Of a stretch of DNA of 64,000 bases, positions 46,657 through 58,654 are shown piece after piece. The translations under genes were made by a program, and so were the position numbers. The notes beneath the pieces were generated by a model, which searched no databases, was not told where the DNA came from, and saw only the letters and a list, made by a program, of their open reading frames with translations. Location of the stretch: NCBI RefSeq assembly GCF_019112545.1, contig NW_025064887.1, positions 1,614,413-1,678,412 of the forward strand. The letters are read 5' to 3'. Each line of letters starts with the position of its first letter. Position 1 is the first letter of the stretch. The DNA comes from Guyanagaster necrorhizus (lineage: Eukaryota; Basidiomycota; Agaricomycetes; Agaricales; Physalacriaceae).

Positions 46657-47606
46657 TCAAAGAAGTTATCAGAGAAATCATTAGTAAGGTCCATCAGGAC
46701 TGGGGAGAAGTGTGTTAGAATTCTATTAAAGCAGTGCCTTTGCCACTCTGTTGAGAGGCTGCTTCAAAGTCAGAGCAGATACTGGAATAGACTGAGCTGA
46801 CTGGTTTCTTCTCTTTGTATCTTGTTAGAAGTTTCTGGAGTTTACTAAAGAATTGCTTTTGGCACAGGCTCACCTGTGGACTCATTGGTTCTGAAAGGTT
46901 CTGATGGGAGATCATAGAAGAGGAGGACAGGAGAGATATTTTATCAGATTTGATAGACTGTTCTGAGAGAATGATAATATATGAGGTTCTAAGTAGTAAC
47001 AGACTGATTTTCTTGACAAAGATAGATGATGACAAAAAGCCTGAGTATGGTGCCAATGACAGTGCTCAAGATCTTGAAAAAGTCAGTGGTGATATTAGTG
47101 GTTGATGGCATTTAGTTTCCTTTGCACTAGTATATGTAAAAAAAGAGAAGCAAGAAGCTTTAAACTAGTTGCTAGATCTGCTCATCATATGACTAGAACA
47201 CATATAGTGGACTCTGATGTGACTGTATGAATTTGATACAGCATCAGTTTAATATATGTTCTGATCAATGTGATCAAGACATTTCACAGAGTAAGCTTAA
47301 GAGAGAGGAGCAGTATAAATAAACTTGAGCTCAAAGCTGGGGATTATATAGTGAGAGCTATCCTACTTATATATATGTTTATAAAGGTAAATATAGTCTC
47401 TACATTATTATGTGTTTCTCTATTGCAATGCTATAGTGTCTGGTCATTAAGTGCAAGACAAAATAGGTATTGTAATATTGTATTTTATCTCAATCTGCCT
47501 ATTGTGTCTATGACCATTGCATGATGATTGTCCTATGATTCTAATCATCCTGTGATAAGATAGATGTCAGATAAGATAAGATTAAAAAAATGGAAAAATC
47601 ATAACA
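46657..47606 (-). mobile_element. Element N: 5' end of a Gypsy element, minus strand
   Basis: The 5' LTR is at 47606-47170, followed leftwards by a degraded primer site (CTAGTTTAAAGCTTC) and a gag leader that aligns with the leaders of elements F and A (KETKCHQPLISPL-like start). It is cut at 46657 by the inverted LTR3. It is inserted in the pol of element I at 47607. Confidence 0.75.
47170..47606 (-). repeat. 5' LTR of element N (LTR1)
   Basis: 437 bp on the minus strand, TGTTATGATTTTTCC...GATCTAGCA. It contains AGCTTTGAGCTCAAG in the usual place. Confidence 0.85.
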
Positions 47607-48900
47607 GACAGTATACAAGGTATGCTAGAGGCTTTAGAGTTCAATCTTGGCCTGTGAGTACTGAAGTTCAATATTGAACCATGCAATTGATCCAAAACAG
47701 GTGATACAGTATTATGGATTAATGCTCTCTTGCTGTAGGATAAATCCACATGCAATCTTAGATGAATCCACACAGAGAATGACATCACACTGGAAGGTAT
47801 AATCAATGGGTCATATTGCAGAGCAACTAATGACAACTTCTTTCAAAGTGTCTATAGTCTTCTGTTTATTGTAAGCTCAGGTGAAAGAGGTATCTCAAAC
47901 TATGAGCTTGATTAGCAGATAAGCAATAGTAGCAAAATCCTGGATTCAGATATGGACAATATCTGTCAGGCTTAAAAAACTATGAACTTGCTTGATAGTG
48001 CAATAAGAAGGCCAGAACTTGATTTTCTATACTGCTATATTTTTTGATAAGCATTCTTTATAGCTGCAAAGCTTTCCTAGTATAATGAGTTTAGGAATGC
48101 TAATGCACAGTTTTTTAGCAGACACAGAAGCTCCTGCATGTTTGAGATGATGAAGAACCTAGTAAACATCTAGTAAGTGCTTCCATACAAACTTTTAAAT
48201 GTTGCTATTCTCAGAATGCCTCTTATAATTGCTGTTGGAAAGTTCATAGTAAGTTTGGAGTTCTAACATATTAATATCATTGATGAAATTAGATGTGATG
48301 TCTATTTTATGCTGTGAGATAAAAGTGATATCATGATAGAAGATGTTAATGAAACTCATCCATTCTTGTGGTAGCATTATAAGCCTCATAGATTCTAGGT
48401 GTATGTCAATAGTGATGATATCATATGAGGAGATATCTAATGTGTGCTGATTGTAGCCCAACAAAAGATCAATCCCTGTGTATATCCCTCATTCTGCTGA
48501 TGTTCATAATATTGATCAGAGAGAGCTGGCTGCCCAGTTGTCTGAATGGTATGTCTATTTATTTCATTAAGATTGATAATTATCCTGACTTTTCCATCTT
48601 TTTTGGAGACACAAAACCATTGTATATAATAGAAAGAGTCTGAAGGCTCTCAAAGACTTTAGCATACTTTCTCCTCAACTTGCTCTACTATCTGTCAGCA
48701 AATTTCTAGAGGTACTGGGGTAGATTTGTGAGCTCAAGGTTTGTGCTCTATAAGTGGAATGATTACTGAGCTAATGTAGTCATTATACAGCTATCTGTGT
48801 TCTTCACTGGTGAATGCTATAGCTTCCTTATTGAGCATTAGTACATTGACAGCCAGTCTCTGCTCCTTAGGCCATAGAAATTCATTTGAAAGTATTCTCA
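47607..48900 (-). pseudogene. Element I: RT and RNase H of a second Gypsy lineage
   Basis: The minus strand reads NEFLWPKEQRLAVNVLMLNK and EAIAFTSEEHR, then WFCVSKKDGKVRIIINLN, GYNQHTLDISSYDIITID, LESMRLIMLPQEWMSFIN, IFYHDITFISQHKIDITSNF and INDINMLE. The last is the place of the catalytic I-D-D, with Asn for the first Asp. It continues KFVWKHLLDVY, LKHAGASVSAKKLCIS, and RNase H AI-PIDYTFQCDVILCVDSS, GSILNFSTHRPRLNSK. This layout (FLWPEE..., MGWTN-like, IDD followed by a GPxTRYE-like segment, IDYxxxxPVxLAVDSS) is the Gypsy lineage I associate with Agaricomycetes, distinct from elements A-F. It is truncated at 47607 by element N. Confidence 0.8.
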
Positions 48901-49500
48901 GTGATTGTAAGTATTCAAGTGTAAGATATGATAAACCAATAAGAGATAACCAGATGATAGATGAATACCATAAATGTCAAGTACCACTAGCCTGAGATTA
49001 AGCAGACAGAGGCTCCACATAAGATGAGATAGAAGGAGTGGCAGAAGCTTTGGTCTCCACAAGAATGGAATCTCCAGAGTCTGCTGCCTCTGAAACTGTA
49101 GAGTAAAGAGCAGATTAGACATACTTGAGTTTATCAAGAAGAAATGCATGCTGCTTCTCTGCAGCATATAGAGTGTGCTAGAGCACAAGAATATCACTCA
49201 TGAGAGCACTCTTGAGCTTGGTCAGATGCTCAAGTCTCTCCACTGTGAAATAGCTCATGGTTGATCTCTTATAGCTCTTGTGCAGAGTATCAACTCTAAA
49301 AGCAGCTCTCCCTTTACTGGCAACTAAAAACATAAAGAGTACAGTTAAAAAAATGAAATAGCATGCAATAAAAAGAGAGATACACACTGATACTAACAAG
49401 TCTAAGAGCTGAGAATAGATGTCATTCTCCAACTCTATGAGAACCACAATGAAAATACTTCTGGGCTGAAGGAAGTGGGAATGAGGGTTTAGCATATTTG
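48901..49500 (-). pseudogene. Coding-like exons upstream of element I pol
   Basis: The minus strand has ELENDIYSQLLDL, an intron-like GTTAGT...TTTTTAG of about 70 nt, then a 70-codon frame ASKGRAAFRVDTLHKSYKRS, YFTVERLEHLTKLKSALMSD, HTLYAAEKQHAFLLDKLK. It ends at GTATGT, with CTACAG 29 nt later and SEAADSGDSILVETKASATP next. It is helical and charged. It does not look like the protease expected between gag and RT of this lineage. It could be a host exon set or a divergent gag part. The product is unknown. Confidence 0.4.
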
Positions 49501-52500
49501 CTAGTGTGAGGATTGTCCTTGCTGAAAGATCTATAGAAAGTTAGGTGAGTCACTCCACCAGTCAGAAACACAAGAGACAAGAGAAAAAGAGAAGATAATA
49601 TATCTGATCCTTATCAGAGCAATCTGCAAAAGAATGGCTATTAGTGCCACAGTGAGTGCATATAGAAGGCTCCTTCTAGAGTTAGAATCTCTTAGTGAGA
49701 GGAATATCAATAACATGTAATATATCTGATCTTATAGAGTTCCTTATGCTTATCTTCAGTGACAATATCACTAATCTTGATCTTGGAAAACTTGAGGGAC
49801 TTTACAGCTCTGAAGGCCTCTTTATCAATGACTATTTCAAGGAGATTGGAGGTCAGAAAGTCAATCAGAGATTATAAAGACTAGGCATACTTTAATAGAC
49901 TCAGTATCAGAATCAGAAGGGATCACTATCTTGTTTAGGTCATTCTTATTGTTATCAGACTCAGTGTCAATAGTGGCATGAGAATGACAAGTAATGCAGC
50001 TTTTACCTTTATTGCACACAATGACTCCAGCATAGTAAGATAGAAATCAAACAGAGAAATTATTAAACAGAAAAAAATACTGATCAACTTCAGATCATAA
50101 CAAGGACCAGTGGAAATAAAAAAAGTATCAGCTCCCCCCTCCACAAGTTGACTATGCTTGCTTTGAACCTAACTAATAATGGTTTTCACCATCTTATAGA
50201 TAGGCTGTTTTGATATATTAGTATAGAACTTCTTTTCAATGATAGTATGAGTGTGAAAGATGAACTTTTTGAGCTCTTTATCCTTGGTGAGCTCACTCTT
50301 GTAATGCTCAAGAAGGGTTTATTGCATAGTCCATAGTGAATAAAAAGAAAGAAAATAATGCACAAAGACACACAGTGTACTTCTGAAGTTGATCAAAGTG
50401 ATCATTCACAGTGGTAGCAAGATCCTTGCAGAGAGATGTGATGACTGTTTTCACAACAATGAAAGTAGAAATTATTTTGACAGAGATTTGATAGAAAAAC
50501 AGGTGAGTAACAAAAAAGACAAGTTAAAATATGGTAGATTGAATTAAACCAATATCAAAAACTCTCAACCTTTATATATGCATGAGAATAATATTTGGTT
50601 ATACAAATAACAACAGAAAAAGCGAATTTGTAAAAAAAAACAGATAATATTATCAATATCTGAAGACTTAAGGCTTGATATGCATAGGACTTAGAAGCAC
50701 AGTTCTGACTTAGGAAATAAATGATTTATTTAAAATTATGATTGAAGACAGTCAGATTCTCTTAGTGTGAGAGATATAGTAGAATACCTAGAGTATCACC
50801 ACAACTATATTAATCACAAAGTCACAGTAAATTTTACAATTTTATGACTTTTGCTAGTTACAGAGACAGAAGAAAGTGCAAAGAGATAACAGAAAAATAA
50901 GAGAAAATCAAATTAGTGACAGCAATGACAGGTTCAGAATGTCAAAATAAAGTGACATGCAAGCTAATACTAACCTTTCTCCTAAAGAAATAAGAAAACT
51001 GATAGGGAGAGCATAGTGGAATATATTATAAAATAATAGAAAACAACAACAACAAAGACTGATTATACAGATGCACAGAACTCAGGTATAAATCTAACAT
51101 GGCAATTAGAATTTCTCAGAGCTGGAATGGTTGAGTTGAGATGTCATAAAAACATACTAAACTTAGTCTCAGCACAATTAAAGAAAGAGCACAAGAAGAA
51201 AAGAGATATATTGGTATCCTAGAGCTCTACAGACTCAGAAGAGTAATGCACATAACAAAATAGCAAAGAATAAACAGAGTGCAACTATTAATAAAGAAGA
51301 GTGTATTTACAAGAAATACAGATGCAAGAAAATATAAGAGCATTTAAGAAGTGTCCAAATAAATATACTGGCCTTTATTCAGTATTGGAGCTAGATATCT
51401 TAACAGTCTTATCAGTAGAAATGCTCTCAAAATCAGAGTATATTAAAAGAAATTTGAGAAAGCCAAAGCCAAAGATATAAATCTTAATAATTTTGATGTT
51501 ATGCTCACAAGAAGCAATAGTATCAAGACTATCAGCAAGCTCACTCACAATTCACTGCTGGTCCTCATACAAAAACTAAATAGCTCTAGTAAGCAACTTG
51601 ATTTTGATTTTGATATGCTTAATATAATTGACACTATGACAGATAGCTGAGAACAGAATAATGAGACAAAGCAAAATAAATGGAGATTTGAAAAGACTCA
51701 CTATTATCATCACTGAGAATGAGAGGATCCAACAGGGTAGCAGCACAATAGAGCTAATTGGCATTCCAGTATGCAAAGCAAGGCCTATAGCAGTTAGACC
51801 TGCAGCATATATAGACCTTCTTGCTAACTCCACTCTCAAAGACACACTTCTTGAGAAAACTGATCAGAATACAGTTGAAGCATGACCAGAAAAGCTAGCA
51901 AGTGAGAAAATAAAGAAGGAAAAAATAGATATAGAGCATAAACATACTAAGAAAAAGCAAATAACATAAGGATTTTGGTCAGAGTGACAATGATAAATGT
52001 ACTCCTGGCTACTGCATATTTGTGCAGATAATCTGCAAGAGGATCAGAATATGGAAGATAAAAAAAAAATAGTGCACTTAGTTAAAGACTCAAAAGCAGC
52101 AGAAAGTATAAAGAGCATCATGAACTCCAAGATTTGACAAGAAGAAGGTTCATGGAACTGGAGATTGATGTCCAAATAAAAAGCATATGCATAAATAGTC
52201 TGATTGACATCCTTGTGCATAGTAGCAATGACAGGTGAATTAGAAACTGCAGAAATAGTTTTCTTCACATGAGGAAGACAAGAGAGCCTAGCAGAAGCTG
52301 CAGAAACTGCAGAAACTGCTTTTTCTTTGCATCAGAAAGAGGATACATGAGTAAAAGAGAGGGAGGCTGGTTTAGAAGAGGTTGGAAGAGCAATATAAGC
52401 AACACCAGAAAGTGGCTCTCTAAACTGAGAAAAGTAACTTTATTAAAGAATCCTCAGGCTTTTCACTCTCTACATTAAGAGCACCAATTGAGTACAGAGA

Positions 52501-53884
52501 AGAGTCAACAGGTTTATCATCTTTGACTTCAGAATAAATAACAACATTTCTATCAATGAATGGAACTAGAAAGACAATATCATTATGAGAATAAAAAAGG
52601 CATAAAAGATAAAAAGAGAACTCACTATCTGGCATTTGTGAGTAATTGCAGCTTTCTGAAAATAAAAGGTCAAATAAAGAGATGAAAGATCTAATACAAA
52701 GAAAAAACATACTAATCCAGAACTAGAGGTTGAAAGGACCACAGAAACAGTCTTTTTTGAACCAGGAGTGAAACCTTGGAAAAGAATGAAATAATAGCTG
52801 AAAAAATAGAAATAAAGTATGACTTACTAGATTATTTTGGGACTTATGGAGTTCTGATAGGTATAAGATATAAAACTCTAAAGCTAGAATAAAATCTGGT
52901 TGGATAACAAAGAAACAGAAGAGAAATGAAGAGTAAAACTCACTTAAAAAGGCTAGACTCTAGTATCACTGACTTAGAGACTATGAAAGTAGAGCTAATG
53001 ATGACAAAAGCAGCAGAGGCTAGAATAGCATACAAAAGGAGTAGAAACTGGTGAAAAACAGAGGATGGACTCTTATCCTCATATTCACCCTCATCAAGCA
53101 AGAAGAGAGATATATTATAGCCTAACTAGAAAAATAGAAATCTGAGTAGGAAAACTAAAATAATGAGCAAGAGGACATACAAAGCAACCCTCATGCTCTA
53201 TTTCTGTAACTGCCCAGGCTTTCTAATCTTTGTGCTGAAGGTGAGTAGAGATGTGCTAACTGAATTTGAAGAGTTTTAAATAAAAAGAAACACCATATTG
53301 AAAGTTATGCAGGTGAAAATGTGTGAGACCAGCCTGATAGGCCATCTACAAAAAGAGAGACTCATTTATGCATCAAATAGAGATTGGTCTGGTCAATGAC
53401 ATCAATCAGATCTTGGTGCTCCACAATATCTGCTATGGAAGAATCAAAATATATGGCAGTGAATACACATGCACTAATGAAATAGACTGCAAGATCATCC
53501 ACAAAAATAGCACATGAAAAAATAAAGATCATTATAGTAAAAAAGAAGATAAAAAAAACAGCAAGAGAAATATTGACAGAGCAAGATTGAAGAAAGAAAA
53601 AAGTAAGAAATGAGATGAAACCAGCCTCTAATAATTTATATGGTATGCAATGCTCACTTTGATATAAATATAACATGTATGTGCAGTACTTAAGCAAGTA
53701 CACAGTTAAGATATGACAAGAAAGTGAGTTGCACATATTCAGTTTCATGTTTCAGCATTGAATAGACTCAGGAATCAGTTCAGCATGTGCAAAAAGAGTG
53801 GTTTATCACAATAATATAAAAATGTGTATACATGAATACCTACTAAAAAGTCTATAAAAGGTCCAGATCTTAGTGAGAAGAATA
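49501..53884 (-). pseudogene. Intron-rich coding-like region with a CCHC zinc knuckle
   Basis: Readable minus-strand exons include DLAVYFI / ADIVEHQDLIDVIDQTNLYL (53530-53360), YNISLFLLDEGEYEDKSPSS (about 53115-53060), PFIDRNVVIYSEVKDDKPVD (52560-52440), TSLCKDLATTVNDHFDQLQK (about 50440-50370), EHYKSELTKDKELKKFIF (about 50310-50240), GKSCITCHSHATIDTESD, and FRAVKSLKFSKIKISDIV followed by CTHCGTNSHSFADC (knuckle, 49660-49619). Several are bounded by GTGAGT, GTATGT or GTAAGT and pyrimidine-rich AG sites 45-70 nt apart. A CCHC knuckle just upstream of element I pol suggests gag, but introns would be odd in a retroelement. Reading frames across all junctions could not be made continuous, and 50600-52000 is mostly unreadable. 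Confidence 0.35.
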
Positions 53885-54606
53885 TGACATACTCTCTGTA
53901 TGTTCAGGCATGTAAATTTGCAAATTATAATAATATATTGACTGTATTCAGATCTACTTTGTATGCAATAAAGAATATAACTAGAGCACAGTGAAATAGG
54001 ACTTGTATAACATCTGGCTTAAGTGACAATTGGTAGAGAGCATGGCATAGCAGTACAATGATACTAAGTGGAGTCATGCTGTAGATGAGATTCCAGCACT
54101 TGACACTAAACATATTAATGCAAGTACAGAAAGACTCACTAAAAATAAAGAGCACATGATCAAAATACAATCAAAGCTTTGTATATGACTTCATGTCATA
54201 TTGATTAATGATGCATAGGTATTGATGTGCTGAGGGATATGTTCTAGAACATAAAATTGGTGCATAATAAGATAAACTCAAGTATCTGAAGTATCAGCTG
54301 AGAAATAAGAAGATTTGATAGAAGTAATGACTATAGAAATGATCTCAGGAGTCTGAAATGACTTCTGTGCATAGATTGATTGTCCTAAGAGGATCAGAAA
54401 GTGAAGAGGCCAGTGAACACAGTTCTGAGTCAGAACAGAATATGCATGTCAGACAGTGATATATGCAGAAATAACTTATGAGAGACTCTGAAACAGAGTT
54501 CTATACATTGAAACTACTATATTAGGTTTCTCTTAGTAAGTACAGTAGTAGCCTATTTAAATACTACATTGTAAAAGTAGTAGAGAAGTTTCTGACCCTC
54601 TTACAG
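53885..54606 (+). repeat. LTR3 copy 3, left part
   Basis: Starts TGACATACTCTCTG, matches 26866 onward, and is interrupted at TTACAG by LTR2 copy 4. The remainder is predicted to lie right of the window. Confidence 0.75.
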
Positions 54607-55924
54607 TGATGTGCTTAGTAACAGCTAAGCAACTAAAGAAGAGTGAATGAGGAGTAAACTCTCAACACTAACATCTAACCACTCAATATACTATCATCAA
54701 ATACAATTGAGATCAGTTGTTTTAAGTATGATAGAAGCACTCTGCAGTCTTAAATCAATCAAAGGAACAGTTAATAAAAATAATTATTCAGTCTTATCTT
54801 GCTTTCTAAGATGTAATATTCATAAAAGTAGTTTATTATGATTGTTAAGTACAATTATAACTTAGAATTGATGCATAATTACACTCTAAATCAACTTAGA
54901 ATATTCTAAAATCTAAATACTAAGTCTATTAAGCACTTAGACTTAACTGGCTGCATTCATAGCAGGCTAGCAGTTAGCAAAACAAAGAACTTGTATTCTG
55001 ATACTAAAACCCTTATAGTTTGGAATCCAAATTAATCTAAAACTTAAAAAGTGACAAGATAACTTAAATAAATTACTAAGTCAAAGCAGAACTCAAAACT
55101 GTTGTCTCAAGAGCTAACCACAGTGAGATAGAAGACCTGAATATGGAGGATAGATTGCTTTCTACTATTTCCTCCCCTTCTCTATTTTTATATGTCAAAA
55201 ACAGATACAAAATCTATAAATAAAGTGTTTAAAATAATATTTCTTCTGTCTAGACTAAAATTAGGCTATTATTCTAGCTTGACAGTATTTCTAAATTCCT
55301 CTAAGACTGTCCAGACCCATCTGGCCACCACACATTTTTATTTTAGGTGTACAGTACTTGGTGCTATCTAACTTCTTTCTATTATTCTAAAGTATTAATT
55401 AATTCTCTAAGCTATTCTTGGTAGCTGATTAATTAGATTCAATCAGATTCAACTAATCAGCTTTATCCACTCTATTTCTCTCATTTCTAAGTCCCTTAAG
55501 TTATCTAATATCTAAAAATTCTGACTTAAGCATTTCAAGTCAAAACTCAGAGTGCTAACCACAGACTATTAGATCTCATTTTTTACTGCTCTTAGATAAA
55601 TGCTGTCTTAGCTCAATACTTTATAGCTAGCCATGGGTTTATACCTCTAGCTGCCTTAGAATATACCTATCTTAGTGGTATGTAGAATTAGCCTTATTTG
55701 AAGTACTGTTTCTAAGTCTAACTTGAACTTAATATTTTCCAAGGTGTGATGTAAAACTTTTTTAAATTCAAACTTAACTTTAGGATTGTTATCCTTATGC
55801 TATGTCATTTCACAAAGTCACTATTAGACTTAGTATTGATGACTAGCATGACTATTAGCTTAGTGCCTCAGTTATAGTCTTCAATTAGCTAATAGTCCTC
55901 AATTGCTAGTATATTTTAATATGT
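54607..55924 (+). repeat. LTR2 copy 4, interrupted near its 3' end
   Basis: Starts TGATGTGCTTAGTAACAG and follows the family to TATGTTAT, where a reverse LTR1 begins at 55925. The last 50-60 bp are missing from the window. Confidence 0.82.
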
Positions 55925-56275
55925 TATTGTTAGATCTGCTTAGCACATGACTCTAAATATATGATAAACTGGTGCTGTATTATATTTTTACAATCACACC
56001 AGAGTTCACTTTGTGTATTTTAGTTATACATCAAGGCTTTGCAAATTAGTTCAAGAGGAAAGAGTGGTATAAAATAAACTTTAACTCAAAGCTGAGTCTA
56101 CTACAGCAAGAGCTACACTACTTATATATATTTCTGAAGAGATAAATATAGTTTTTACTTATTGTGTCTCTCTACACTATAATGTTATAGTATCTAATTA
56201 TTGACTGTAAAACAATGAAGTATTGTCCATTAATGAGATATTATCACATGGTATAGGATAATGATATGAGATGAT
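55925..56275 (-). repeat. 3' LTR of element J, truncated (LTR1)
   Basis: On the plus strand it opens TGTTAGATCTGC and contains the reverse start motif (TAACTCAAAGCT). It is cut near 56275 and joined directly to the integrase C-terminus, so the U3 start, polypurine tract and chromodomain were deleted. Confidence 0.75.
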
Positions 56276-58196
56276 CATATCCAACCACACCTGATCACTA
56301 ATCTTATATTGAATAGAAGAGTGATGATGGAAATTGTACTGCTATTTCATAATGGTGATAGTCTTTTCAAGGATAGACTTAGTTTTATTATGGATCTTTG
56401 ATATTTGTTCTGTGAAGTTGACCAAGGCAGATGTAAAAGTGGAGCATTAAGAAGAGCTGATGATAAATGAGTGTCATCTGTAATTGATAAAAAATAGTAT
56501 TTTACCAGTTGCCAAGTGTATGCAATTATTGTGCTGAAAAGCTGCAAATGAAAGCCACTCAGCCCAATTATTTTGTTAATGATTGATAATATTTGAAGGT
56601 ATTTTTTTGACTTCTTGATTGACTTGCTCCATCTGCCTATCAGTTTATAAATGATAGGTGGTAGAAGTATTGCCTTAAATCTGAAGAAGGTGATAGAGAT
56701 CTGTCATGAATTTGAAAACAAACTGTGACCCTTAGTCTGAAATCACCATCTGTGATATGCTATACCTGGTATACACTTCATCTCATAAATCTCTGTCCAC
56801 TCTTCTGATAACAACTCTGTTGAACATAAGACTGGCATGATCACTTTAAAGAAGCAATCAACTATAACAATAATAGCATCATACCTCTGGCATTCTAGTA
56901 GTCTAGTAATCATGTCCATAGATATGTGTATCTATAGTGCACTTTGTATCTCATTTGAGTGCAGAGAGGCTGCTTTTGCTTGAGTGCTGCTTTTGGTCCT
57001 TTGACAGGTCTCACAGACCTTGATATACTTCTTGACATCCTCTTTCAACTTTGGCCACTAATATTCATATAGGATGAGTTTTACCATCTTTGCAATCTTT
57101 GAATGTCCAGCAGTAATATAATCATAAGAGTGTGTGATGATTTTCCTATAGAGAGCATGATCTCAGAGAACATAGATTCAATTGTTGTAATAGATTAAAT
57201 CATTCTCTTTTGTAATTCCTCAACTGTGATTGATTGAAGAGGTGATCTTTTGATCTCACAGTTAGGTCTATTGAGTAGTGCTCTTAATGTGCTTATAGGT
57301 CTCCTTCTCTGTCAGAATAATCATAGCTCTACAGTATTCTGCTTTGAAAATTATTATTTTTCCATTGTCATCCTTTCTCTGGTTATGGTCTGCTCACCTA
57401 TTAAGAAGGTCAGCCTTTTTGTTGGCTATTCCCATCTTGTGTTGTAGCAAAAAGTTGTATTCAGCTAATTTGGTTACCTATCATGCTTATCTTCAGTTCA
57501 GTTTTTACAAGAGTCAGAGTATTAGAGATTTTGGAGATCAGTTCAAATCTCAAATCTCTATACTGCATTCATGAGGTAGTACTGCCATTCAGTCAGAGTG
57601 AGCATAATAGCTAGAATTCTCTTATTGTAGATCTCATAGTTTCTTTCTGTGTCTATGAGTGTTTTTGAGAGAAAGGTGACTGATCATCATCTTTCTTTCT
57701 GTTTCTGAGACAGTATTATCTCAATCACCTCATCACTAGAGTCCACCTCTACTCTGAACTTCTCTTCTCCTGTTAGTATGGCTAATACCACATTTTTGGT
57801 CAATTGCCTCTTCAGACATTTAAACACATCTTTTTGAGTGGTGCTCCATGTCCATGGAGTGTTTCTGTTCAATTGAGTCATTGGTCAAATAATATGGCTG
57901 TAGTCTTTAATGAAACATCAGTAAAAGTTGGTGAACCTCAGAAAAGACTGTAGTTCTTTTTTCTTTGTGGATGTCAGCTATTTCATCACATCTTGGATCT
58001 TGACAGAGTTTATGTGAATGCTTTCTTTACTGATGACAACCCTGAGATACTCTATCTCCAGCATCTTGAGCTCATACTTCTCTATTTTAGGAAATAGTTT
58101 ATGCTTCCTTATGAGAGTCAGAACTTATCAGATTAATCAGTGATGTTTTTTCTGATCATCTGATATAATTAGAATGTCATTCAGATATATAATAAC
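56276..58196 (-). pseudogene. Element J integrase, RNase H and RT remnant
   Basis: From right to left on the minus strand: RT box YLNDILIISDDQKKH (Asp to Asn at the first site), KLFPKIEKYELKMLEIEYLR, thumb FLRFTNFY. A 64-codon open stretch follows (57881-57687: KCLKRQLTKNVVLAI, EVDSSDEVIEIILSQKQ). Then RNase H, the zinc domain (57190-57000), and the core with VNQEVKKYLQ after CAA at the Arg site. It ends at the GDQVWLDI segment next to the LTR. RT is cut at 58196 by element K, whose LTR follows the codon for Val of KV(I)IYLND. Confidence 0.8.
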
Positions 58197-58654
58197 TATT
58201 AGATCTGTTCAATATATAATCAGAGCACATGATAAACTGATGCTGTATCAAGTTTGTACAGTCACATCAGAGTCCACTATATATACTCAGATTAGTGTAA
58301 TCAGGCTGTCACAGAATAAGCTCAAGAAGATAAGCAGTATAGATAAAACTTTAGCTTAAAGCTGAAGTACTACAGTGAGAGTTATCCTACTTATATATGT
58401 TTCTTCAGAAGTTAAATATAGTCCTTACTAATTATGCATTCTTGTGTTATGCTATTATGATGTCTGATTATCAAGAGTGAAACAATAAGGTATTTTCTGT
58501 AGATAAGATGTTCACTATGCATCAAAAGAGAATGGCACAGATTGTCTATTATGGTTAAGTGATCATCTCACAGTTATCAATAAGCATCTATAATAAAATA
58601 GATGCCTATAATAAGATAAGATAAAAGATAAGATAAATAGAAAAAATTTCAACA
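58197..58654 (-). repeat. 3' LTR of element K (LTR1)
   Basis: 458 bp. On the minus strand TGTTGAAATTTTTTC...GATCTAATA. The left flank is ATAAC (58192-58196). Confidence 0.85.

Noticed and set aside
48195..48464. 89-codon minus-strand frame as an independent hypothetical protein
   Set aside because: It is the palm region of the element I reverse transcriptase and was merged with that feature.
53362..53748. 128-codon hydrophobic open frame, minus strand, looking like a membrane protein
   Set aside because: The hydrophobic part is a pyrimidine-rich, intron-like stretch; only the last 20 or so codons look like an exon.
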